A stretch of 64,000 nt of DNA from Chlorops oryzae (GCA_020466095.1 CM035806.1:140427934-140491933); one strand, 5' to 3'; shown: positions 32,707 through 45,160, counted from the first letter of the stretch. Notes: a model not told the origin generated them from the letters alone. Numbers and translations: made by a program.

Positions 32707-33269
32707 CAGTGTTGGAAAAGTAGGTGTAATTGTACCTTTTTCGGCCCTTTTTTACTTCAAAGGTACATTAGGTACAATTTGTCCATTTTAGGCACAATTT
32801 CAAGATGGAGAAATTTTGTTAGTGAATGAAACGTTGAAAGGTCTGCTGTGGTTGTCCGCGACTACTCCTGATTCTATTGCAACATTCTCATTTAATTTAC
32901 ATACTTAGAAGTGACATTGGCCGTCATAAGAATATATGTCACGAGTTGGTCATCGAAATTGGAATAGATTACTCCATCGTATCAGTACTCTCGTTTTGCA
33001 TGACAATGTCATCGTTCGGGAGTGAATAACACCTTCTCTCGATGACATTGCCATTAGAATTGGTATGAATAACATCTCCTCTAAATAACCATGTCATTAG
33101 ATTTTAGAAGTACTCAAATTTTTCCCTTGATGTCTTCGGTGAAAACATTATTGAATTTACCATTTACGAAAAAAATTCCGGCTGGGTATATTAGGTACAC
33201 TTTACTATATTTAGGTACAATTTATGGACCATTTTAGGTACACACTGAAATTTCCATTTTCCAACACTG
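32707..33269. mobile_element. hAT-type non-autonomous element inserted in a mini-me-like repeat
   Basis: Ends CAGTGTTGGAAAA and TTTTCCAACACTG are exact inverted copies, flanked by a perfect 8-bp duplication AAGCATAC (32699-32706; 33270-33277). The host repeat exists elsewhere without the insert (GAGGAAGTATATAC near 61777; inverse GCATATGTGCC near 50288), which confirms the empty site. Inside are GGTACAATT/AAGGTACA repeats related to 34905-35030. No protein is encoded. Confidence 0.9.
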
Positions 33270-33277
33270 AAGCATAC

Positions 33278-33810
33278 GTACATGCACACTTTCGTTCAAG
33301 TCCCATTCGAATTTCGGCTGCAGGAGATCATTTTCAAAAAACTCCCGACACGCCTACATTTCCAATTTTTGTTGAAAAATTAGGGTTTCAGAGCAGTTTT
33401 TGTAATTTTCATAACAAACTCTAGTACTGGGGGTACCCTTAAAAATGGTCCGATCTGGTTCATTCTCCAACTTCTTCTTACCCATGTGAACTTCCGCGAG
33501 GGGAATAAGTATTTATGATTTACGGGCTTGGCAAACCCGCGGACCCTAGCCAACAGTTCGACCATTCCTGGCAGATTGGATATAGAATCTATAAAATGGT
33601 AGCGGCTTGTGTCAAGTCACGAACGGTAAACCAATAGACCTTAACTTGGTACGACGGGGACTTGTTTTCAAACTTGTTCTTACTCATGTCCCCGTGAGCA
33701 CGCATACCGAATTTCGTTAAAAAAAATTGTATACGGACTGATAGACAGACAGACGGACGGACATGGCTAAATCGAATCTCCTGGTGACGCTGATCATTTC
33801 AATACAGATT
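33278..33810 (-). repeat. mini-me/DINE-like repeat carrying a short retroelement fragment
   Basis: Resumes after the hAT insert with TTCGTTCAAGTCC, contains CATAACAAACTCTAGTACTG and GGTCCGATCTGGTTCATTC, then the retroelement fragment at 33492-33660. It continues with CTCATGTCCCCGTGAGCACG, a (GACG/GACA)n run and TCTCCTGGTGACGCTGATC. The motif order is the inverse of 49880-50270. Confidence 0.65.
33492..33660 (+). mobile_element. Short retroelement fragment (same 5' half as 62059-62539)
   Basis: Starts TTCCGCGAGGGGAAT directly after CTTACCCATGTGAAC, exactly as at 62059, and follows that copy through CTTAACTTGGTACGACGGGG before stopping. Since the left junction with the host repeat is identical, the two copies probably descend from one insertion, later duplicated with its host repeat, the 3' part being lost here. 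Confidence 0.7.
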
Positions 33811-35740
33811 TTTTTATGGTCTATCTCGACCATAGTGGGACTCATGCAGGGTCGCAAATTTTGCGAAATGGGAAACTTTGCGAAATGGGAAATGAACTGT
33901 CAAAATTTGTATGGAAGAAATTTTACGAAGCGTGACAAACTTTCCCATTGGTTTTCGCTTCGCAAAACGTCGTAAGTTATTTCGCATAATAATCTGGGCG
34001 GGCATACACGGCCCATCGCGTTTGACAAGCCTAGGACGTAATGTAAAAATAGGTTTAAGCCTTCATTTGTCGAAGAAAAAACCAGTTTGAACATAAATAA
34101 ACTTTAATTTATCGAAAAAAAATCAAATTTATCAAATTAAGAATAGTTTTTCATTATATCATAATTCAATTGCCAATAATTCAACCTTGCCGTCAGGCAT
34201 GTTTTACGATGTGAGAGAGCCTTATCGTGAAGCAGCTGATTGATTTTTGGCAAACATGTCGAACATTCGAAGGGTCGCTCATGAAGCGTCGGAAAATTTG
34301 CGATCGCAAAATTTACGAAGGCTATTTGCGACCCTGCATAGTCCCACTATTATTTCATTACATATATTTAATAAGAGCTCTTAGAGTCCGCTTCATCGAT
34401 GATTTCACGATGTAATTTCGCGCTGGGTTTGTTCGATTCTCCCATTCGGCTATTCACCTTTTCCTAATGTTTTCTGCATGAATACGAACCAAAAGCAAAG
34501 ATGCATTTTTGTTGTTGTTTTTTCTTCTTCTTTTTTTATACTTAATATAATTCAACACGAGAACTTTGTGCTTTTTACGGTTAATCTGACACAGTCTTTT
34601 CCGACGACGATTGGCTTGGAAGTTAGAAATTGTCAGTTGACGGTCGGGGTTTGGCGTTTGGCAGAAAACCGCAACATTTTTGCAGCCACGCTGAAGGTAA
34701 ACCACATTTGAAAACAACAACAGCAACTATACAAATGCATCTAGGAGATACAACAAACGGTTGTGGTACTATTTACACCGTTGGAATTATTTTCCCTACC
34801 AAAAACTAAAGAAAAAAAAAACATAAAACGTAATGAACAATGTGAGCGAGAGCGAAACATGTTGCGAACACCTGCCACAGCAGTAGATGAATTTTTTTTT
34901 TTTTGTAGGTGTAATTGTACCTTTTTCCGACTTTTTCACTATTTTTGGCGTACTTTAGGCACAACCGAGCTATTTGGGGCATAATTTTGTTGAAGCTGTA
35001 TTTGTCTTTATGTTTCAAAGGTACGAAAAAAAAAAAAAAACATAATGACTATGGACAGAGTGAAAAAATTTTGGCAAGACCTGTTCATGTTACCGAGGTC
35101 GTTCATACTATCGAGACGCAAATTTTGTATGTTTAATTTGCTCTATTTTGTTGAAAAATAATCAAAAATTTGGATGAAAGTGTAGGATCGACAGTCTAAA
35201 AAAGTAGGCGATGACTACGGTGACCATAAATTGAAATTGAAAAAACAGAACAAAAATATTTTTTTTTTTAGAGGTTGTCACAGAACGGACCTTTCAATCG
35301 GTCCAAGGATAATGACGATCGAATTTGGACATTTTCGCTATTTTCCACTTTTAAAAAAAATGCGCAGAACAAGCGCCTAAAAAACAGAACACCTCTGCTA
35401 AAAACAGATTGTATGATGGTCACCATAGCGATTACAGATAAAATTCAAGTTTTCCTTAGAGCTAGAAATGAAGTTTCACTTTGGAATTCGATTGAGATGT
35501 TTGATCGTGCTGTGTTCACGCTCCTAACTGGCTAAAATCGCCACGTAATACTCAATAAAATCAAAAGGATCCCAGAATCCAATAAAGATTCAAAGATCAT
35601 CTCAGTTCTGTTCCTGACTACGGTTATATAAACGTTTAAATTTTTAACTGAAAAGGATTTCAACTCTACTGCAACACAGAGATACTGTAGAGGCTGAATC
35701 CTTCATATTATAATCAACACATGGAAGTCTTACCCATAAA
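33811..35740. other. Upstream region without a recognised gene
   Basis: Holds a GGTGTAATTGTACCTTTTTC segment (34905-35030) related to the hAT element at 32707 and a TGTTCATGTTACCGAGGTCG fragment (about 35040-35125). A repeated AAATTTTGCGA/TTACGAAG pattern lies at 33850-33940 and 34290-34320. Otherwise AT-rich. Confidence 0.4.
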
Positions 35741-35786
35741 TACAGTCGACTCTCGTTAATTCGAAACTCGAGCGACTTTTAATATA

Positions 35787-37069
35787 TTAGGTGTAGTAAA
35801 AAGAAATCCATTATTTTTCCAATAGATGGCGTTATTTATCTGCATCTCGCGTTGTATAAGTCCGATCGTGTTCCGCTAGGGGGCATTAGAAAGATGACAG
35901 TTCCTACTAAAAACACTGACACTTTTTTGATTGATTGATTCAGTTTTGTTTGAGAGCTTGTCAAAGATGGACATCAGCAAAGAGAAAATTCGCTACATTT
36001 TACAGTTTTTCTTCGATAAGGGAGAAAACGCAAGCCAGGCGGCTGAAAATGTGAATAGCGTTCATGGACCTGATACTGTAACAGCCAATCATGCGCAATT
36101 TGGTTTCGTCGATTCCGTTCCGGTAACTTCGATGTCAAGGATGCACCACGCACTGGAAGGCCAATTGTCGAAAATGTCGATAAAATCATGAAATTATCGA
36201 GTCCGACCGTCATGTTTAGCGTTGTTTCGATTGCAAAAGAGCTAAAGATTGCACAAAAAACCGTTTTGGAACCATTTGAATAAGGCTGGATACACAAAGA
36301 AGCTCGATGTATGGGTGCCACACGAGTTAACGCAAAAAAACCTCATAGACCGAATTTCCATCTGCGAATCGCTGCTGAACCGCAACAAAATCGACCCATT
36401 TCTAAAGCGGTGGGTGACTGGTGATGAAAAGTGGGTCACTTACGACAACGTCAAGCGAAAACGGTCGTGGTCGAAACACGGTGAACCGGCGGAAACGGTG
36501 GCCAAGCCAGGATTGACGGCCAGGAAGGTTTTGCTGTGTGTTTGGTGGGATTGGCAGGGAATTATCTACTATGAGCTGCTCCCATACGGCAAAACTCTTA
36601 ACTCGGAACTCTACTGTCAACAATTGGACCGTCTGAAGGAAGCAATCGCCCATAAGCGGCCAGCTTTGGCCAATAGGAGAGGAACTGTGTTCCATCAGGA
36701 CAACGCCAGGCCACACACATCGATAGTGACTCGCCAGAAGCTCCGGGAGTTTGGTTGGGAGGTTCTTCTGCATCCACCTTATAGTCCGGACCTGGCACCA
36801 AGTGATTACCATCTGTTCCTGTCCATGGCGAACAATTTTGCTGGTGAAACATTCGCTTCAAGAGAGGCTTCTGAAATTCGATTGTCTCAATTTTTTGCTA
36901 ATAGGAACGAGGGCTTCTATGAGAGAGGCATAATGAAATTACCTTTAAAATGGCAACAAGTTATCGAACAAAACGGCGCATATTTGACCTAAATCGGGTC
37001 ATTCTAACTATCTTAAATAAAGCCCTCAATTTAATGCAAAAATAATGGATTTCTTTTTACTACACCTAA
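35787..37069 (+). mobile_element. Mariner, second family, copy B (full length)
   Basis: 1,283 bp between exact terminal repeats TTAGGTGTAGTAAAAAGAAA and inverse, with TA on both sides (35785-35786; 37070-37071). Very similar to copy A but with the complete 3' part. The DD34D signature places it in mariner. The subfamily looks nearer mellifera/capitata than irritans, a tentative view. Confidence 0.94.
35967..36992 (+). pseudogene. Mariner transposase (DD34D), copy B, frameshifted N-terminal half
   Basis: The N-terminal HTH half starts MDISKEKIRYILQ but has single-base losses near 36102 and 36190 and gains near 36214 and 36265, leaving it unreadable as one frame. From 36249 to 36992 a 247-codon frame is intact through the whole catalytic half: TGDEKW, HQDNARPH, SPDLAPSDYH and the natural C-terminus QNGAYLT. 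It cannot make a full transposase as it stands. Confidence 0.92.
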
Positions 37070-37731
37070 TATTACGAGTTTTCGAGTGTTTGAATTAACG
37101 AGAGTCGACTGTATAAAGAGATTTTGTAAGTTGTGCAGGGTTGAATTTTTCGCGAATCGACTGTATTTGTAAAGGATCCTGACGACGATCATACATAAAC
37201 AACGTGTGACTACTAAAAATTATTGCTTGAAGTACACCCTGGCATATGCGGATCTAAATTGTGTCCCAGCCAGCGACTCTTAAAATTAAAAAAAAAAAAC
37301 AATTAAAAGATAGGCTCATAGTCTTCAACCTAATTTAAACTTTTTTATCGTTTAAACTTTTAAATCGTAGTATTCAGGAGAGTTTAAATCAGGTCTATAA
37401 ATTTTATATGAAAATTTTGGAAAAATCAAATATAGCAAAGGGATTTGATTTAGTTGACTGGCATGAAGATTTAAGGAATTTATTCTTAAGTTTAAACTTT
37501 CGAAATTTTCCTAAGCCGAGTTGAAGACTATGACCCTTAGGGTAGAAAAACGAAATAAATATTTTAACTAAATACCGTCTTTGCTACTGCATTTAGGATC
37601 CGAGTTCTTACTTTATATACAAATACATGTGTATCCTGCCCTACTACTACCAAAAGGATCTGCGTCCTTACAGTATGGTTTTTGAGCAAAGTTCGAATGC
37701 CATTGAAATCAGTTCTATAAGCATTCGTATA

Positions 37732-38994
37732 CCCAGCAAGAAACTGCCCTGTAGGAATTTGAACTAGTGTCGTACTAGTACTTTACTAGTGCAAAAGCCA
37801 CCAGTACTAGTTCTTTTCTATACCCCTGTCCATATAAAATTCTGTCGAAAGTCAGTATAACATCTGTACAGGAAAGCACTAGTACAGTTTGCACCAGAAC
37901 TATTCTAGTACTTTTCGATCCAATTGGGTAATTTTGCACCAGTTAAATACTAGTGATGTTTACGGGAAAAAGTTTACAGAATCGTGGATTTTTTTTTCAG
38001 TACAAAATGGAAATAAATATTTCTAATAAAAGAAAACCATTCGGTTGTGTATTTATTATCAATTTATAACGCCTCAATAAATGAATGCAATTCTTCCACT
38101 GATCACTAGTATAGTTATGGTGCAAATTTACCCAAACATTGCACTAGTTCTTTTAGTACTGGTAATAGTACTAGTTCTTTTAGGCAAATTGCTTAACAGC
38201 TTTCTACAGGGTGCTACCGAAACTCACGAACACATATGAGCAAATGTTGCAGTTACTAACACCAGTGCATGTTCTGTAAGCACATTTTTCTAGTGTTGAA
38301 TTTTCGCGATAAGTAATCAGTAAATTGTTTCCAAACTCCTTAATTGGGATAAGCCAAAGTGATGCTCATGAAAAAAAAAAAAACATAATTAAAATAATAT
38401 GTATTAAGGAATTAAATCGCAGAAATACTTCAAAATACTACTTTGACGCAAGTATTCAATGATGTACCCATTGATTTATTCATTCCTGCATGCCCCTGAT
38501 GTTTATACATCAATAAGATATGTCGCCATTTAATTATTTCAAAAGTTGCAAGCGTCGGAGCCACTTTCGAAGTATTGCAGGAATATTATGAAACTAATAT
38601 GCTTTAAAAAACTTTAAGTACTTATATACATATATATTTAAATAATTTTTAGAAAAAAATTTTTTTTCATTTCAAATAATCGAATGGTAAAGGGTGGGTT
38701 GCATGAAAAACATTTCCATATCTTTTCTTTACTAATAACAGGGTATTAACTAGTTAAAAGTACTGCGACATTGCAGATACATGCAATGTGCCAAAAAGAG
38801 ACGAACCTATGCACAGGTTGGCGTAACAGAAAAAGATAGTTGCTACATCTACGCAGTGTGCGCAAGATCTTTTCAGCAATATTGCGGAATAAATCTCCTC
38901 TTGCCCATAAGCTTGTAACGAAGAAAATACCGCAACATCTGGTACCCGTATCGGTTACGCAACTAGTTATATAACTGTTACGATTCTTGCTGGG
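37732..38994. mobile_element. Non-autonomous DNA transposon, CCCAGCAAG ends
   Basis: Ends CCCAGCAAGAA and TTCTTGCTGGG are inverted, with TA on both sides (37730-37731; 38995-38996). Inside are repeated ACTAGT-rich segments (AGTACTAGTTCTTTT, CACTAGTA) on the left half and no open frame. The TA duplication suggests Tc1/mariner-type mobilisation. A relative lies at 13540-13720. Confidence 0.7.
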
Positions 38995-39773
38995 TATGTG
39001 TTCACAGCACCATAGTGTTCACACTATCCAGACACGACTGTATTATAATTGAAATTTTGTTTTTTTGTTTTTTCATATCAAATCCAATGAAAGAAAAACC
39101 TTTGACTACAATGTTGCGGATCATTTAGGTACTTTGGAAAAAAACCCATCTATGCTGTCAACCCCAATTTAGCGTTGTATCGAACATGTGTGTTGGTATG
39201 CTTTTTTCGTGTGTATATATGGCATCAGACGTATGTGTAAATATGTATATATGTATGCACGGTTATGTTTGCAGACAATCGATACGATCTATTCACAGAG
39301 TGAATTGCGGTCACCCCACAGCGTTTCGCTATGGAATGAACAAAGCACGCCAAAGAATTTTTATGGATGAATTTTTGTATATTTATTTTTTTTTTTTTTA
39401 TAACTATTTTGATTGCAGTGTAGTACTTCCTGTTTACAGGAGCGTTATGCCAAGACTTTGGCCTTTTAGAAGCCTAAGAGAGTACTTTAAAATATGTAGA
39501 TTCAAGAGTTTTGACCTCTCTATAGTGCACAAATAACGCTTTTAAGGGCGAATTCTTCCTATTCAGGGAATCCTAAATCCTTCGACAAACATTTTCAAAA
39601 TATCGAATAATTACCTAGGTACTAAAATTAAAAAAAAAAAAATTTTTAAAGTGTTAACAGATTAGCGAAAGTTTCCAAAATTGTGGGACAAAAATGAATT
39701 TTTAATCAGTGAAAATGAAGAAATGGTCCCTGCTTTAAGGAAAGAAGTAAAAGAATAAATCGGAAAATTATTA

Positions 39774-39932
39774 CAGTGTACTGTCTCTTAAGCGGACGCC
39801 TACGAGACCAAAAAATATTTCCGCTTAACAGAGGTGTCCGCGTAAGAGAAAACCGTTTGAGAAGAAAATATACTGGAGCATTCCCAAAACGTGTCCGTTT
39901 AAGAGGAATGTCCGCAAAGATAGAGTACACTG
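39774..39932. mobile_element. pogo-like MITE (CAGTGTACTGTCTCTTAAGC)
   Basis: 159 bp, ends CAGTGTACTGTCTCTTAAGC and AAGATAGAGTACACTG inverted, TA on both sides. Internal TTAAGCGGACG, GAGGTGTCCGCG and CGTGTCCGTTTAAG are symmetric. Homologous to 23834-23993. Confidence 0.82.
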
Positions 39933-40029
39933 TATATATTCAAAAAAAAAAAAAAAAAAAAATTATAAGCAATTGTTAAATTTTGAATTATTCTGGCAGT
40001 GTCCAAGGACAAATAAATTTAAAAAAGTA

Positions 40030-40874
40030 GGGTGAGTGCTCCTAAGTTCGGCATGTCCCAGTAGTCGGCAATATTTTTTTTTAACTCGAATTAATAAGAA
40101 TATCGGTACTTATATACTAAAATAACAACAACTTTGAAGTCAAAACTTTCTTATTTTTCTATTTGTAATGAGTAAAATTGACAGGGGAGAGTACTTTTGC
40201 CTAATTTTGGACTCATCCAGTAACAGTCTTTGAACACCTGCGGTAATGTCGTTTTTTTTCAACAAAAAAAATTAGTGCCTGACCAAATTCAACAGGCCAA
40301 ATTTAATATTATTTTTAAAAATTGTTAGATCAATAAGATATATTAAGATAGCAATTGCTTTAAATTTTGTCATGAAATAGAAAACTTTGTTAAAAGTATA
40401 ATATTTTTCAAATTTTGTTGGGTGCCGACATAAGGAACAAGATATTTTTTCGTAATTTCCAATGCTCGGCATTGCACAACCTCGCATATGATGAAGTAAT
40501 TGAGATCGATATTATGTGCAAATACATTTACAAGAAAGTGAATAATTTAATTGAAAATATGTAAAAAAAATTATAATTCTGTACAATTTTTATTTTTTAT
40601 TTAAAAATATAGCCATGCCGACTATAGGGTCATGGCATGCCGAATATTGGAAAATCGTATGCTGAACTTAGGCACACTTGGTGATTTTTACGAAAGGTGT
40701 AAATTACTCAATGTTAACAAATTATTTTGTAAAAACAATGAAGAAAATCTCAAACAATACCCATTACGGATATGTAATAACTTGAAATGGTTTCAATAGC
40801 ATAAATACATTCCAAACGGCATCAATTCAAAAAAGAAAAAATTCTTAAACTGCCGACTACTGGTGCATTTACCC
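40030..40874. mobile_element. Non-autonomous DNA transposon, GGGTGAGTGC ends
   Basis: Ends GGGTGAGTGCTCCTAAGTTC and GCATTTACCC are inverted with a few differences, TA on both sides (40028-40029; 40875-40876). GTAGTCGGCA occurs near both ends in inverse sense, and GCATGCCGA and CTGAACTTAGG recur inside. 845 bp, no protein. Confidence 0.68.
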
Positions 40875-42374
40875 TATGAGCCGAATTTCCTTGCCAATCG
40901 ATCGACTATAACTTGATAAATCGTTTCCAGGCCCCGATTTAGGGCAAACACCCAGAGCGGCACTTTGAGGGACCGGCAATTTCAAATAGATATGCCACAA
41001 CATTACCTCATTAGTGCCATCCAATGGGGGGACGGAAAATATTGCTTCGCCCAGGCCAGCAAAAAAACTGGATCGGGCCCTGATCGTATCAACGGATTTG
41101 GTGACTTGGACTAACAAAATTTCGTTCCGACAGTGACGGTTTAGTGGTCACCTATTTTTCGAATATCGAACGTCTTAAGAGGTTTTTACAGCAAGTCGAA
41201 ACTCTATTGATCTCTCAATTATTTAAAGAAATAAAGTATAAAGGGAGTATTAATACCAACCGAGTTCATTGCTTCCTACCATTTTTTTTTGTTTTTTTTT
41301 TTGTTCGTGATCTCGAAGGCTTTTGAGGTGCTACCGTATTTAAATAAAATTCTAAAGCGAAATACCTTAATGGGAATCAGCGTAGCGATACAGTAAGATC
41401 AAAAAGAATGGAGAAAAATGTATGAAAGAATTTGGATGTGGGGAACGATGAGATTTAATGGCAACAAGCGAAGCGCTTTAGAAGAGGAACATAACGAAAT
41501 ATAAGCTGAATAAAAATGCTCATAAACTGTATATTATATATTTGTATATGGGAATGAGAGACATCTTAAACCATTCCTGAGCGTTTCCTAATCGCTTTCG
41601 TCCACTGCGTTGTTGTGCTAACTATTGCCCATGCCATGCAATCGTGTGCATTACCTGTCTACCGTCGCGACGCGACGATATAGGTACATAGAACTCTTTC
41701 TCCGGACGGGCTAATGCATTACAGTGTTAAATCGATGATTTATGGGCAATTTTCTTTCGTTTCGTTTTATTAATCTTTCTACGGTTTTGATAATAGCAGA
41801 AATTATCTAATATGGAGCCCTGGGCATCATCTATTCAAATGTCTGTTTGGAACGAAGACGCAAGGGCGAGAGACAAATTCCCATTTTAAAAGGTTCTCTT
41901 TACATAAATGATTCCTGTTCTGCTTTATTTTGACGATTTTTTTTTTTTCAGTAGGTATTTATGGGAATTATTCTTATATATACATACATAAATATATATA
42001 ATATCGAAAAATCGAAGGTTAAGTTATTCATTTGACTCATCTTAAAAAAATTTCGAAATGTCTTAAGGATTATTTCATGTTATGTGTTTAAGAATATGTC
42101 GATGGCACCTTCGAGAACAACCCATTCGTCGATCTGTCACACAGAACCTACTGTTCAACCCCTCAACAACGGACACGCAAAATGTGATTGTCTTCAAATA
42201 AATTCATCGGCATTTCATTTTGGCTCAGTTAAAAACGCGCTCTTAAAAACTGGGGTGTCTACGGTACAGCAAAGCGCATGGGCGAATCCTGCCAGGCCTG
42301 AGACGGGCTACACTAAATGTGAGCCCATATAAAGTCAGGACCTTCAGAAATTTTAAGGTGAGAGTGAGCAAATA

Positions 42375-42588
42375 TAGGTCGATTAGAGTCTCTTGCGTTA
42401 GGGCAGCTCCACAAGATGCATCTGGTAGGTGAATTTGAATGCAGACTTTGTCTTGAAGACGAAGAGATCGCATTTCTTAGAATGAATGATATTCCAGTGA
42501 CCAAAATGCTGCTCACAGCAGCCATGAACCGCAACAGACTCTACACACTTCTTAGGCGGTTATGCACACGACCTCATATACAATCCTA
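42375..42588 (+). pseudogene. Remnant of a non-LTR retrotransposon C-terminal region
   Basis: The frame LGQLHKMHLVGEFECRLCLE followed by DEEIAFL resembles the C-terminal CxxC...E-rich segment after RNase H in I/R1/Jockey-type polyproteins, here followed by an unrelated tail (LLTAAMNRNRLYTLLRRL) to TAG. The frame upstream is degraded. The similarity is by eye and modest. Confidence 0.4.
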
Positions 42589-43937
42589 GTATACTTTTGT
42601 CCGAGCGTGGCCGGTTTCCAGAGTCAACGCCTACCGCCACCACATAAAGTAATCGAGGTTGTGCGGTGCTCATCCGGAACGCTGCATACAATCTCGTATA
42701 CTTTGTAAGCTATTTGTAGGCAAGTCGCCTACAATCTCGTAGGCACTGTTGGCCGATGGCATGTTGCCCTATGTGTAGGCTGACACTACTCATAGTCTTC
42801 AATAAGCACATTTTAAGCCACGACCAGCAGAGGCTCGGTAAGTTCAAAAATGTACTGTCTTTCATACGGAAGTTACTTAGATGGCATAGTAAATGAGACG
42901 AAATGCCACTATAGATCAATTGTGGTCGCAGTATTCTGTATGACGTCAAAAAATGTGCGAAGTCCAAAGTAGCAATTCGAAAGAAATAAACTCTGGATGC
43001 TTTGGATGCCAGAAATTTATTTCAGGCTATTGAATTCCTTTCGGTTTAATTTTAATTACGTTCAACTAAGAATGAATCAATCTAAATTAACGTATACAAG
43101 CGAGCGACATACCTGTACAAGATACATGTTGACTATATGACGATGTGTTTTTTTTTTTTTTTTTTTGAAGTAGTTCGATTTTATTGCGGTGCCAATTTTC
43201 TGAATGAAAAATTAGCATCAATAAAGCGGTAGAGAATTTCAGGATTGGCGCTTATTTTAATTGACTTCAGGAAAACGTTGCTAGCGCACGCTTAAAATCA
43301 AGACTGATCGTGCAACGCAAATGTTTTATTTCCAATGATATTGCTAAAGGCTCATTACTGACTTTCTCACTGACTTTGTTGTCGGCCGAAGCAATCGAGG
43401 GCCAGTTTTTTTTTTTAAACAATTATATACATATTTTTTTTATTACTTCTCGATAATTTTTCTTTTGTACGACGTTTTGTATGCCTTGAACAGTCACATT
43501 AAGGGGTTGTTCTGCTTAAAATATTTTGAATATATCAATACATACATATATGTATGTATATAGGGCATTAAAATATATCCGAAATAGCAATTCACGTTTC
43601 CGACATGATCGATCAATTGGTCACAGAAATTTCCTTTAATTTCTTTGAGTGTATTTTTTTTTTCTATTTGATAGCACAATATGCGCTTCCGTGTGTTTTT
43701 ATATTTTCACTTTTTAAAACGAATTTTTACGACATTCAATTTTGGCGAGTTTTTCTCAAATTGAACTTTAACACCAAATTCGAATTTTATTAGCAGTAGT
43801 AATGCATGATTGTTTGTGCGGTTTCAAATTTCTTTCTGATAAGAGTTTTCTCGTATAAAACGAGACAAATTTTGTTCAAATGTTGCACGCGCGCAAACGC
43901 ATCCGGGCAATGCAGAACTCCATACATAACTGAAAAC

Positions 43938-44080
43938 TGTTAAGTTCGTTTGTGGTATTTGGTTCGTTTGTTAAGTTCGCTTGTGAGATTTGGTTCGTGT
44001 GTTAAGTTCGTTTGTGAGATTTGGTTCGTGTGTTAAGTTCGTTTGTGAGATTTGGTTCGTTTGTTAAGTTCGTTTGTGAG
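43938..44080. repeat. 31-bp tandem repeat
   Basis: About four and a half copies of a unit TTAAGTTCGTTTGTGAGATT + TGGTTCGTGTG, with small changes such as CGCTTG for CGTTTG. No known function. Confidence 0.9.
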
Positions 44081-44492
44081 CAGCTAATTATAGCCAAAAG
44101 TGGCTATTTCGGTTTTCAGTTTTTTCTTTTGGCTATTTGGCGATTTAATTTTTTTTGACTATTTTTTTTTGTCCTCTATGGGTACAAATAAAAATTTGTC
44201 GTGGCAACGCTGTTTGTGAGTTTTGGGGAATACAAAAATATTTGACTTTTTTTTAAGGACAATCAAATCTCTTGAAAATTAAAAAATTTGTAAAAAATTT
44301 ACTTTGTAAATTTTTTGGATTTATTGATTATATTTTTAAAAGGGGGTTAAATGACCCTCTTTTTTCAGTTTTTCGTCTCGCTTAGAAGCATACAATTCTA
44401 CAAGTGACACTCATATTTTTTAAATTTGCTTGAAGGTTTGATAAGAATACATAAGAGCGAATACGACAGAGCGAATAGTCGATATGAGTGCG

Positions 44493-44676
44493 ACCATATA
44501 GAACTATAGCTGCAACTTCGGCCAAATTTTGGCGCGTTATGGCATGATTTGGTGAAAAAGTTCAACTGTGGTGAACCACGCCATAAGCCGAGTGCTGTGG
44601 TGAACCACGTAATAGTAAGTGTGGTGTACCACGTAATAGCTTTTGGCCGAAATTGCAGCTATAGTTCTATATGGTC
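44493..44676. mobile_element. Palindromic MITE (ACCATATAGAACTATAGCTG ends)
   Basis: About 32 bp at each end are inverted: ACCATATAGAACTATAGCTG-CAACTTCGGCC and its inverse. A second inverted pair (GTGGTGAACCACG, GTGGTGTACCACG) lies inside. Relative at 32430-32600. Confidence 0.75.
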
Positions 44677-45159
44677 TAAACTTTATTGCGGTTGTATTGC
44701 TTTTGTTGAATGTCCAAGCTGTGTGGTGAAGGTCTATGTTCCATACAATTTTTACACTTCCCCTCACCCGTCTCGGTGATTTTTTCAGGCCATAGCCAAG
44801 TGTCACTTGTATGCTTAGAGGATATCACGTTTTGAATATTGTCCAAATTTTTATTTTTTTTTTGTTTTTGAGAATTTTAATTTTGAATTTTTTCTTCTGA
44901 TTTTTGGTAAAAATTGTTCCGGTTTGAAGTGGATAAACGGTATTAAGGCGCGCTCGGATAGAATTCGTGTAATTGAAGAAGATGTTAAGTGATAATTTTT
45001 CTATATGTATTTAAATAAAAAAAATTTCCAAATATTCTTATTGACTTGGAAACTATTTTTTTTTTTTTTTTTTTTTTGCACGTATTTTTATTATTGTATC
45101 TTCAAAAAAAAAAACTTATGAACTAACAATAAGTGAAAAATCTTAATACTAGAATATAA

Positions 45160-45160
45160 A

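Larger units (their letters stand above)
35743..37111. mobile_element. pogo-like palindromic MITE split by mariner copy B
   Basis: The left piece CAGTCGACTCTCGTTAATTC (35743) and the right piece ending GAATTAACGAGAGTCGACTG (37111) are inverted. TA lies outside both (35741-35742; 37112-37113). Without the 1.28 kb mariner and its TA the MITE is only about 80 bp and almost fully palindromic. CAGTCGA...GTTAATTCG ends are typical of the pogo/Tigger group. Confidence 0.83.
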
